A stretch of 10,339 bases of DNA from Firmicutes bacterium CAG:238 (GTDB taxonomy: Bacteria; Bacillota; Clostridia; Peptostreptococcales; Anaerovoracaceae): positions 12,795-23,133 of the forward strand of contig FR881963.1 in the NCBI GenBank assembly GCA_000435615.1. Direction: 5' to 3'. This document shows positions 1 through 6,055 of the stretch, piece by piece. The translations under genes and the position numbers were made by a program. Below the pieces are notes generated by a model. It did no database searches, was not told where the DNA came from, and was given only the letters and a program-made list of their open reading frames with translations. Each line of letters begins with the position of its first letter. Position 1 is the stretch's first letter.

Positions 1-1
1 T

Positions 2-49
2 ACTCCTGCTGAAGCAAGAGAAATCTTAGGATTAGCTCCACTGAAATAA
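2..49 (+). CDS. C-terminal fragment of a probable beta-keto acid cleavage enzyme (Kce/BKACE, DUF849 family)
   Basis: The frame starting at base 2 is open from the window edge to a TAA stop at 47-49 and encodes TPAEAREILGLAPLK. A C-terminus of the form ATPxxAREILxL is, from memory, typical of 3-keto-5-aminohexanoate cleavage enzymes and other members of the BKACE family. These zinc-dependent enzymes condense a beta-keto acid with acetyl-CoA. The Kce member belongs to anaerobic lysine fermentation, which would suit a clostridial host. Only 15 residues are visible and no catalytic residue falls within them, so the substrate cannot be assigned. A terminator follows 23 bases after the stop, which supports this being a genuine gene end. 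The family name is inferred from a short motif; the existence of a gene end here is more secure. Confidence 0.5.
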   Translation, partial: TPAEAREILGLAPLK

Positions 50-72
50 TCCAAATACATAAACGATATACG

Positions 73-100
73 AAAGGAGCAGCGGATGCTGCTCCTTTTT
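73..100 (+). terminator. Rho-independent terminator of the upstream gene
   Basis: Bases 73-83 (AAAGGAGCAGC) pair perfectly with 88-98 (GCTGCTCCTTT) around a 4-base GGAT loop. This makes an 11-bp stem whose 3' arm ends in a run of five T (96-100). It lies 23 bases after the upstream stop codon and only 17 bases before the whiA start. It could also act as an attenuator in a leader that continues into whiA. Confidence 0.85.
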
Positions 101-117
101 AACAAAGGGAGAAACAT

Positions 118-1074
118 ATGTCGTTCGCATCTGACACGAAAAACGAATTATCAAGAATCGAGCCCGAAAAGAAATGCTGCATGCTTGCGGAAATTTCGGG
201 CTTTCTTCGCGTGGCGGGAAGCATCGGGCTTGTCGGCTTGGGTAAATTCCGTATCAAAATTACCACCGAAAATCCGGCGGTCGCAAGACACTACAAGAAG
301 CTTCTGCAGGATTACTTCGGAATCGAAACCAAGCTCGAAATCGGAGAAGGCAAGGCTGTCGGGAAAGCCCGCACGGGAAAAAAATACGCGTACAGCATCA
401 CGATTGATGCGGATAATCTCAGTGAGCAGATTCTTCGAGAAACGGGAATGCTTCTGATTAAAGAAGGGAACAACTATTTTTCGGACGGGATTTACAGCGG
501 TATTGTGCGTACGAAGTGCTGCAAGAAGGCTTACTTGCGTGGCGTGTTCATGGGTGCGGGCACAATGAGCGACCCGGAAAAAGGCTACGACCTTGAGTTT
601 GTGCTGAACTCGGAGACGATGGCACAGGACCTCCGGAGACTTATCAATTCCTTTGTCGATCTCAGCTGCAAGGTGGTTAAACGCGGAAAAAAATATGTTG
701 TATACATGAAAAAAGCCGATTATATCAGCGATACGCTGGCAATTATGGGCGCAAGCAATCAGGTGTTCAGCATGGAAGAAACCAGAATCAAGAAAGCAAT
801 GGTAAATTCCGCGAAGCGAAGTGTCAACTGCGACAACGCAAACATGGACAGAACAATTGAGGCCTCCATCAAGCAGGCTGCCGCAATCAAAAAAATAGAC
901 AAAAAAATCGGGATATCCACACTTCCGGATAAGCTTCGTGAAGTTGCGGAGCTTCGTCTTGAAAACCCCGATATTTCAATAGCGGCACTCGGCGAAATGT
1001 GTGATCCGCCTCTGAAGAAATCAGGAATTAACAACAGAATAAAGAAATTGGAAGAAATAGCCGCGAAGCTGTAA
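118..1074 (+). CDS. whiA: WhiA, DNA-binding sporulation/cell-division regulator
   Basis: This encodes a 318-residue protein, the usual WhiA length (the Bacillus protein is about 316). The N-terminus (SFASDTKNEL) and the following CCMLAEISGFLR segment are typical. A degenerate LAGLIDADG-like motif (YLRGVFMGAGTMSDPE, residues 139-154) marks the homing-endonuclease-like fold, which in WhiA has no nuclease activity. A conserved linker (RSVNCDNANMDRTI, 234-247) leads to a C-terminal helix-turn-helix (about 270-315: ELRLENPD, LGEMCDPPLKKSGINNR). In actinomycetes WhiA controls sporulation septation genes. In Bacillus it binds the nucleoid and influences division and chromosome segregation. The ATG at 118 has an AAAGGGAGA ribosome binding site at 104-112. 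In many Firmicutes whiA follows rapZ and yvcK and often precedes the HPr-like gene crh. None of these is adjacent here: a terminated unrelated gene lies upstream and the ATPase operon lies downstream. No convincing promoter is visible between 49 and 117. Confidence 0.95.
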   Translation: MSFASDTKNELSRIEPEKKCCMLAEISGFLRVAGSIGLVGLGKFRIKITTENPAVARHYKKLLQDYFGIETKLEIGEGKAVGKARTGKKYAYSITIDADNLSEQILRETGMLLIKEGNNYFSDGIYSGIVRTKCCKKAYLRGVFMGAGTMSDPEKGYDLEFVLNSETMAQDLRRLINSFVDLSCKVVKRGKKYVVYMKKADYISDTLAIMGASNQVFSMEETRIKKAMVNSAKRSVNCDNANMDRTIEASIKQAAAIKKIDKKIGISTLPDKLREVAELRLENPDISIAALGEMCDPPLKKSGINNRIKKLEEIAAKL

Positions 1075-1095
1075 AGAGTTTTTGCGGCTTTTTTT
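1059..1095 (+). terminator. Rho-independent terminator overlapping the 3' end of whiA
   Basis: Bases 1059-1067 (AGCCGCGAA) pair with 1081-1089 (TTTGCGGCT) through nine pairs including one G-U. The loop is 13 bases and contains the whiA stop codon. A run of seven T spans 1089-1095. The 5' arm lies inside the last whiA codons, a compact arrangement. It separates whiA from the ATPase operon. Confidence 0.7.
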
Positions 1096-1252
1096 GCATA
1101 TAATTTAGATAATGTCCAAAAATTTAGGCAAATTTTCGGAATTGTTCAAAATTGCTAATCGTTTGCTAAAATATGGTTTTAGTATGTTTAAAAATGTGGT
1201 AAAAATAATAAAAGGTGTATGGATGATTTTTTTAGGACAAGGAGGCGAGTAA
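1096..1252 (+). promoter_or_regulatory. AT-rich leader and probable promoter region of the V-ATPase operon
   Basis: This is the only sizeable gap ahead of the nine-gene operon and it follows a terminator, so the operon promoter is expected here. The stretch is clearly richer in A+T than the flanking genes. Candidate elements are imperfect. A perfect TATAAT lies at 1099-1104 but has no acceptable -35 at 16-18 bases. TAAAAT at 1167-1172 follows TTGTTC (1142-1147) at a long 19-base spacing. TTTAAA at 1187-1192 follows TTGCTA (1163-1168) at 18 bases. None can be chosen with confidence. A strong AAGGAGG at 1239-1245 serves the first gene. Confidence 0.45.
1128..1182 (+). repeat. Small direct and inverted repeats ahead of the ATPase operon
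   Basis: Three elements overlap here. TTGCTAA occurs at 1152-1158 and again at 1163-1169, exactly 11 bases apart, about one helical turn. CTAAAA (1166-1171) and TTTTAG (1177-1182) form an inverted repeat around a 5-base spacer. GCAAATTTT (1128-1136) can pair with AAAATTGC (1148-1155), leaving one A bulged. Such spacing is typical of operator half-sites on one DNA face, but AT-rich DNA yields repeats by chance and no regulator is identified. Confidence 0.35.
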
Positions 1253-1579
1253 GTGTTTACGGAAGAAATAAACAAAATTCGCAAGGCCGAGGAGGCGGCG
1301 GATGCTATGCGCAGAAACGCAAAGACGGATGCCAGGCAGATGATTGAAGCTGCGAAATCCGAGGCAAAAAAAACAACAGAGCGGGCACAGGCGCAGGCAA
1401 AAGAGCATGCCGCCGCATATCTGAAGGAGGGCAAGAAACAGGCAGAAGCAGATTATGAAGCTGCCATGAATCAAGCCCGGGAAACTGCCAAATCTCTGGT
1501 AAAAGATGCGGAGGCTCGGAAAAAACAAGCTATTGAAACGATAGCGGAAAGGATTATAGAAATCAGTGTCAATCATTAG
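1253..1579 (+). CDS. ntpF: V-type ATPase peripheral-stalk subunit G/H (NtpF of E. hirae, AhaH type)
   Basis: This is a 108-residue, Ala/Lys/Glu-rich, almost entirely helical protein with no hydrophobic segment. It resembles the COG2811 family (archaeal AhaH, Thermus subunit G, E. hirae NtpF). It pairs with subunit E in a long coiled coil to form the stator stalk that holds the A3B3 head against rotation. Charged and small residues alternate from about residue 8 to 100, as expected for the right-handed coiled coil of this family. The start is GTG at 1253, with AAGGAGG 7 bases upstream. It is the first gene of the operon, and its last 14 bases overlap the GTG start of ntpI. The sequence is low in complexity, so the call leans on its first position in the operon as well as composition. 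Naming varies: the same subunit is called G, H or F in different systems. Confidence 0.85.
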   Translation: MFTEEINKIRKAEEAADAMRRNAKTDARQMIEAAKSEAKKTTERAQAQAKEHAAAYLKEGKKQAEADYEAAMNQARETAKSLVKDAEARKKQAIETIAERIIEISVNH

Positions 1580-3578
1580 AATGCAAAAGGTTGCGGTTTT
1601 GGGACTGGATGCAGATAAAAAGAGACTGATGTCAGAACTGATGGACTTAGGCGTCGTTGAACTTACGGATTGCTCGGCAATGTCCGGGGAGGATTTTCGT
1701 AACGCAAATCTGACGCAGGATGCTGCGCCGGAGACGGTCGAACTTTTCGAAAAGAAGGTCTTTGATGCGGCACAGGCGCTGGAAGTTTTGGAAAAATACG
1801 GAGAAATCAAAGAACCGCTTTTCCACACACGGCGCCGGGTAAAAAAGCCTCAGTTCAAAGGAATCGGTGAAAGTGAAGAACAGACACGGGCAAAAATCGA
1901 TAAGCTTTTAAACCTTGCAGAGAAAATAAAAAATGCAAGTGACCGAATTAATCGGATGGAAAGCGATACGGCGATGCTGACCCCGTGGAAAAGTTTTGAC
2001 CTTTCGCTTGCGGAGAGGGGAACGCAGACGACAGACATCACGCTTGGAGTGATTCCAAAGACTGATTTTCGGAGTTTTTCCGAAGTGACAGAAAAACTGC
2101 AGAGCGCATCTGCTGAAGGCGAAAATGCTGAGGCGATGCAGTATTGTATGATCAAACAGGTATCGGAAGATAAGGATTATATGTACGCAGCGCTTGTCAC
2201 AGGAAAAGAAGAAACGAAAGCAGTTATGATGCAGCTTCGGGAAATTGGTTTCTCAGAGCTGAACTTATCTGCATTTGCAGGAACTGCGGATGAAAACTTG
2301 AAACAATTGAATAAGGAAAAACAAGAGGCAGAGGAAACTCTGCAAAAATTAAAAGAGGAAATTAAAACTCTGAAAGCCTGGAAAGAGCCTGTCGAAGACT
2401 ATGCAGACTACTTTACGGTCGAGGCAGACAAAGAAAGAAGCAGAGAAAAACTTCTTAGGACTTCGAAGACTTTCCTTCTTGAGGGGTGGCTTCCGGTACG
2501 GACGAAGGCGCGAGTAACGCAGATCTTAGACGAAAACAACGCCTGCTATCAATTCCGTGACCCGGAAGAAGGAGAAGAAGTTCCGGTTCTGCTTGAGAAC
2601 AAGAGCTTTTTCCAGCCAACGGAAGCGATTACGGAAATGTACTCGCTGCCGAGTTATTGGGGATTTGATCCGACTTCCATCTACTCGCTGTTCTATATCA
2701 TTTTCTTCGGAATGATGTTCAGTGACGCGGGCTATGGATTGCTTCTGGCAATCGGATGCGGAGTCATTTTGAAAAAATTTGACCTTGAAGGTACGACCTT
2801 TAAAATGATAAAACTTTTCTTCTACTGCGGTATTTCGACTACAGTATGGGGCGTACTTTTCGGGGGATTCTTTGGGGACTTGATCGGCGTCTTTTCAAAC
2901 ACCTTCCTCGGAAAACAAATTGTCTTTAATGCAGTTTGGTTCAATCCGCTGGAAGACCCGATGAAGCTTTTGATTTTCTCGCTGATACTCGGCGTGATTC
3001 ATCTCTTTATCGGAATGGGAATCCAGGCATTTATGCAGATCAAAGATGGAAAATTTGTGGATGCAGTCTGTGGCGAGGGCTTTTGGTATCTGACGATTTT
3101 AGGCCTTTGCGCATGGCTTTGCGGTTCTGCGGCATTCGACTCGGCGGTGCTTTCTACCGCAGGTATGTGGATGAGCATCGCAGGTGCGATCGGTCTTCTG
3201 ATTGCAGGAGGACGAGGCAGGAAAGGCATCGGCAAAATCGTCGGAGGCTTTTCAAATCTGTATAACATCACAAGCTGGATTTCGGATATTTTGTCTTATG
3301 CCAGACTTTTGGCGCTGGGACTTGCGACCGGCGTTATCGCACAGGTAGTAAATACGATGGGCTCGCTGTTCGGCGGAGGAATTGCCGGACTGATCCTGTT
3401 CTTGCTTATCTTTGCGGTGGGGCATGCTGTGAACTTTGCAATCAACCTGCTGGGCGCGTTCATTCACTCGGCAAGACTGCAGTATGTAGAGTTTTTCGGC
3501 AAATTCTATGTGGACGGCGGAGAGCCTTTCGACCCGCTGCGCAGAAAGACGAAATATATCCGTGTTGATGAAGAATAA
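1566..3578 (+). CDS. ntpI: V-type ATPase subunit I (membrane stator, a-subunit homologue)
   Basis: This 670-residue protein is of normal length for the family. Residues 1-340 form the cytosolic arm, with a charged coiled-coil stretch near 240-272. From about 370 to 630 there are seven to eight hydrophobic segments, including FFGMMFSDAGYG (380-391), a family hallmark. R580 in the YARLLALGLA segment matches the essential Arg facing the K ring (yeast Vph1 R735, Thermus R563). R637 with H634 in IHSARL matches the second conserved pair (yeast R799/H796). The protein supplies the ion half-channels and anchors the peripheral stalks. Two starts are possible: GTG 1566, overlapping the preceding gene by 14 bases, and ATG 1581. 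GTG is preferred because MSIIRMQKVAVLG aligns with the usual N-terminus, and AAAGGA (1548-1553) lies 12 bases upstream. ATG 1581 has no visible ribosome binding site. Confidence 0.95.
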   Translation: MSIIRMQKVAVLGLDADKKRLMSELMDLGVVELTDCSAMSGEDFRNANLTQDAAPETVELFEKKVFDAAQALEVLEKYGEIKEPLFHTRRRVKKPQFKGIGESEEQTRAKIDKLLNLAEKIKNASDRINRMESDTAMLTPWKSFDLSLAERGTQTTDITLGVIPKTDFRSFSEVTEKLQSASAEGENAEAMQYCMIKQVSEDKDYMYAALVTGKEETKAVMMQLREIGFSELNLSAFAGTADENLKQLNKEKQEAEETLQKLKEEIKTLKAWKEPVEDYADYFTVEADKERSREKLLRTSKTFLLEGWLPVRTKARVTQILDENNACYQFRDPEEGEEVPVLLENKSFFQPTEAITEMYSLPSYWGFDPTSIYSLFYIIFFGMMFSDAGYGLLLAIGCGVILKKFDLEGTTFKMIKLFFYCGISTTVWGVLFGGFFGDLIGVFSNTFLGKQIVFNAVWFNPLEDPMKLLIFSLILGVIHLFIGMGIQAFMQIKDGKFVDAVCGEGFWYLTILGLCAWLCGSAAFDSAVLSTAGMWMSIAGAIGLLIAGGRGRKGIGKIVGGFSNLYNITSWISDILSYARLLALGLATGVIAQVVNTMGSLFGGGIAGLILFLLIFAVGHAVNFAINLLGAFIHSARLQYVEFFGKFYVDGGEPFDPLRRKTKYIRVDEE

Positions 3579-3605
3579 AAAACAGAAAAACAGGAGGAAG
3601 ATAGA

Positions 3606-4088
3606 ATGTTTTTTGAATATATTGACGGAAACAGTTTAGCAATTTTAGGTGCTGCAATCGCGGCGCTGGCAGGTATCGGCTCAGCTATGGGCGTTGGCAT
3701 CGCAGGTCAGGCGGCTTCGGCTGTTGTTGCGGAAGACCCGAAAAAATTCGGTAAAACAATCATTTTGCAGGCACTCCCGGGCACGCAGGGTATTTACGGT
3801 CTGATTATCGCATTCCTGATCATGGTAAAAATCGGTCTGCTCAGCGGAAACATGGTTGACCTCACTGCAGCCCAGGGATTCTATTTCATGTGCGCAGGCA
3901 TTCCAATCGGAGCAGTCGGCATTTGGTCCGGTATTGCACAGGGAAAGGCAGCAGCAGCTGCACTTCAGCTTACAGCTAAGAGACCCGATCAGATGGTTAA
4001 AGGTATCATCTATACCGCAATGGTAGAAACTTACGCGATTTTCGCGCTGCTTGTTTCGGTACTGATCTGGCTGAGAATACCGGTTTAG
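3606..4088 (+). CDS. ntpK: V-type ATPase subunit K (rotor-ring proteolipid, Na+-binding type)
   Basis: This is a 160-residue protein with four transmembrane helices in two tandem hairpins (roughly 11-42, 50-78, 88-120 and 130-157), the duplicated 16-kDa proteolipid type. Ten copies form the rotor ring in E. hirae. The ion site is complete. LPGTQG gives L57, T60 and Q61, SGIAQG gives Q112, and MVETYAI gives the essential carboxylate E141. These match E. hirae L61, T64, Q65, Q110 and E139, which coordinate Na+. As in E. hirae the first hairpin has no carboxylate, so there is one ion site per four helices. AGGAGG (3592-3597) lies 8 bases before the ATG, a strong site suited to the highest-copy subunit. 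Na+ as the coupling ion is inferred from these residues. Confidence 0.96.
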   Translation: MFFEYIDGNSLAILGAAIAALAGIGSAMGVGIAGQAASAVVAEDPKKFGKTIILQALPGTQGIYGLIIAFLIMVKIGLLSGNMVDLTAAQGFYFMCAGIPIGAVGIWSGIAQGKAAAAALQLTAKRPDQMVKGIIYTAMVETYAIFALLVSVLIWLRIPV

Positions 4089-4101
4089 AAAGGACGACAA
4101 T

Positions 4102-4722
4102 ATGGGCATTGAAAAAATTACCGATAGAATCGCTGCTGAGGCTAAGGCCGATTATGATGCGGTAGTGGGCAGTGCCAAGCAGGAGGCTCGGTCAATCCTC
4201 GCAGACGCAAAGGCTGCGGCGGAGAAAATTTTGGCGGATGCCGAAGAGAGCGGACGCACTGAAAAAGAAAAAGCAGTAAAATATGGAAAATCTGCGGCAG
4301 ACATCGATGCGGGAAAAATTATCCTGAAGAAAAAACAGGAACTCCTCTCGGATTGTTTTGCAGGGACGGTAGATTACATTATCGGAATTGAAGAATATCG
4401 CTATATAGAACTTTTGATGGAGCTTGGAGATGCGGCCGACATGTACGGCGGCAAGCTCTTGTTCAACGCTGATGAAAAGGAAAGAATCGGGCAGAAGGTC
4501 TGCGACGCGCTGAATCGCGCGGTTGCTTCAAAGAGAAGAGACAGATACGGAGACGAAATCCAGTATGCGGAGCGTTTCACTTTGGATGAAGAAGTGGGAA
4601 ATATGAAAGGCGGTTATATTGTCACCTATCGTTCGACGTTCGCAGACTGTACCATCGAGTCTCTGGTAAAGGAGCACCGCATGGATCTTGCCGGTGAAGC
4701 AGCGAAAATTTTATTTACCTAA
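4102..4722 (+). CDS. ntpE: V-type ATPase subunit E (peripheral stalk)
   Basis: This 206-residue protein has an N-terminal half (about 5-90) made of an Ala/Lys/Glu-rich helix that forms the stalk coiled coil with the small G/H subunit. A mixed alpha/beta C-terminal domain binds the top of the B subunit. The C-terminal signature runs GGYIVTY (about 171-177), then TIESLVKEHR, and ends AAKILF, as in archaeal and bacterial E subunits. The N-terminal composition echoes the first gene of the operon, fitting their pairing. ATG 4102 has AAAGGA at 4089-4094, directly after the ntpK stop. Sequence identity is low in this family; position between K and C makes the call firm. Confidence 0.92.
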   Translation: MGIEKITDRIAAEAKADYDAVVGSAKQEARSILADAKAAAEKILADAEESGRTEKEKAVKYGKSAADIDAGKIILKKKQELLSDCFAGTVDYIIGIEEYRYIELLMELGDAADMYGGKLLFNADEKERIGQKVCDALNRAVASKRRDRYGDEIQYAERFTLDEEVGNMKGGYIVTYRSTFADCTIESLVKEHRMDLAGEAAKILFT

Positions 4723-4733
4723 AGGGGGATACA

Positions 4734-5741
4734 ATGGCAAAGAAAAGCGAATATGATTATATATTCCCTTCGGTACTGATTCGCAGCAAAGAAACTTCGC
4801 TTCTGAAACGCGCTGACATGGAAAAAGTCATGGAGCAGAAAGATGTGCAGGGCGCAATGAAGGTTTTAAGCGAGTTTGGATATGGCGACGGTAAGGACAG
4901 CGAGGATGAGCGTGCCTTCGAGAAGGCTCTCGACGCGGGTCTTGCTGAAAGCTATGAGCTTGTATTTTCTGTGCTTTCGGACGAACCGCAGATGAAACTT
5001 TTCCTGTACCCAAGCGATTATCATAATGTAAAGGTTCTTTTGAAGGCGGAGGCGCTTAAGACAGACCCGGCACCGCTTTTGCTGGAGTCCGCGGCGATAC
5101 CGCCTCAGGAAATGCAGGAAATGATTCGCAAAAGAGATTTTGCGCTGCTTTCCGTTTCCATGAAGCAGGCGATTACCGAGGCGGCAGAGGTCTTCGCTAA
5201 GAGCCGTGACCCGCAGGAAATCGACATTATTTTAGACCGTGCATGCTACCGCGATATGCTTGAGGAAGCAGAAAAGCTTGATAATGCTTTTGTAACGGGC
5301 TATGTGAAGCTCTTAATCGACAGCTTGAACATGAGCGCGTTTATCAGACTTCGCAAAATCGGAAAATCCAAGAATTTTTTCGAAAAGATTTTCCTTACGG
5401 GCGGAAACCTCGAGGAGCGTTTCTTTGAGGGTGCTTATGAAGAGGCGTACAGCTCGATTGCGGACAAACTGCAGCCGTTTGGCTATTACGAAGTCTTTGC
5501 GGAGGGAGCGAAAGCCGTTACCGAAAAGGGAAGCTACAGCGAGCTTGAAAAAATTCTCGATAATTTGAAAATCCGCTTTGCGGCAGAGTGCAAATATCAG
5601 CCGTTCGGATTGGAAACCGCTGCGGCTTATCTGATTGCCAAAGAGATGGAGGTCAAGAATCTCAGAATTATCTTTGCGGGCAAGATTGCCGGAACAGCTG
5701 CGGAAATTGTAGCGGAAAGGTTAAGGGAAACTTATGTATAA
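4734..5741 (+). CDS. ntpC: V-type ATPase subunit C (rotor adaptor, AC39/subunit d family)
   Basis: This is a 335-residue soluble, mostly helical protein without membrane segments, the normal size for this family. It forms the funnel-shaped adaptor that sits on the K ring and receives the D-F central shaft, so torque passes to the membrane rotor. Family-like features are the N-terminal YIFPSVLIRSKETSLL stretch (residues 8-23), the YPSDYHNVKVLLKAE segment (about 92-106), and a late KEMEVKNLRII motif near 309-319. The internal repetition of such helical blocks is typical of the three-domain fold. AAAGGGGG (4721-4728) overlaps the preceding stop and precedes the ATG by 5 bases. The last 8 bases overlap the start of the next gene, suggesting translational coupling. 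Confidence 0.95.
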   Translation: MAKKSEYDYIFPSVLIRSKETSLLKRADMEKVMEQKDVQGAMKVLSEFGYGDGKDSEDERAFEKALDAGLAESYELVFSVLSDEPQMKLFLYPSDYHNVKVLLKAEALKTDPAPLLLESAAIPPQEMQEMIRKRDFALLSVSMKQAITEAAEVFAKSRDPQEIDIILDRACYRDMLEEAEKLDNAFVTGYVKLLIDSLNMSAFIRLRKIGKSKNFFEKIFLTGGNLEERFFEGAYEEAYSSIADKLQPFGYYEVFAEGAKAVTEKGSYSELEKILDNLKIRFAAECKYQPFGLETAAAYLIAKEMEVKNLRIIFAGKIAGTAAEIVAERLRETYV

Positions 5742-6054
5742 GATAGGCGTAATCGGCGACCGAGAAAGCGTTTTAGGCTTTCACGCGGTCGGTCTGGATG
5801 TATTTCCGGCGGGCGATGCCGAGGAGGCAAAGAAAACGCTGAAGCGGCTTGCTAAGGAGGACTTCGCCATCATCTATATTACAGAACAGTTTTATCAATA
5901 TATGATGAAGGAAGTCGAGGAGTACACAGACAGCAGGCTTCCGGCTGTGATTCCGATTCCCGGAAAGGACGGAAGTTTGGGCATCGGAATGACATCCGTA
6001 AAGAAATCGGTGGAAAGAGCCGTCGGAGCCGATATATTATTTGGAGGAAATTAA
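5734..6054 (+). CDS. ntpG: V-type ATPase subunit F (central stalk; NtpG in E. hirae naming)
   Basis: This 106-residue protein begins MYKIGVIGDRESVLGFHAVG, the typical N-terminus of COG1436 F subunits, which form a small CheY-like alpha/beta domain. It continues with an AIIYITEQ strand-helix (about 50-57) and PAVIPIPG (about 75-82), and ends in a helix (VKKSVERAVGADIL) that packs on subunit D. F and D form the rotating shaft inside the A3B3 head, and F is thought to modulate activity. Its ATG lies within the last 8 bases of ntpC (ATGTATAA), preceded by AAGGG. Its stop is one base before the ntpA ATG, so the ntpA ribosome binding site lies inside this gene. The subunit is called F in general use but NtpG in E. 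hirae, where NtpF is the stalk protein. Confidence 0.93.
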   Translation: MYKIGVIGDRESVLGFHAVGLDVFPAGDAEEAKKTLKRLAKEDFAIIYITEQFYQYMMKEVEEYTDSRLPAVIPIPGKDGSLGIGMTSVKKSVERAVGADILFGGN

Positions 6055-6055
6055 A

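Noticed and set aside
86..457. A 123-codon frame starting in the terminator loop, with AAAGGAG upstream, overlapping whiA
   Set aside because: It overlaps the clear whiA gene in another frame, its start and Shine-Dalgarno lie inside a stable hairpin, and the protein resembles nothing recognisable.
1099..1104. Perfect TATAAT just after the whiA terminator as the operon promoter
   Set aside because: No usable -35 lies 16-18 bases upstream and there is no TG extension. It is kept only as a weak candidate in the regulatory region entry.
2936..3265. A 109-codon plus-strand frame inside ntpI
   Set aside because: It is out of frame with the conserved membrane domain of subunit I, and its translation is Arg/Asp/Cys-rich without family features.
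6041..6055. TTG start five codons upstream for ntpA
   Set aside because: The TTG overlaps the GGAGG ribosome binding site that is correctly placed for ATG 6056, and MAEGKVLKVSGP is the expected N-terminus.
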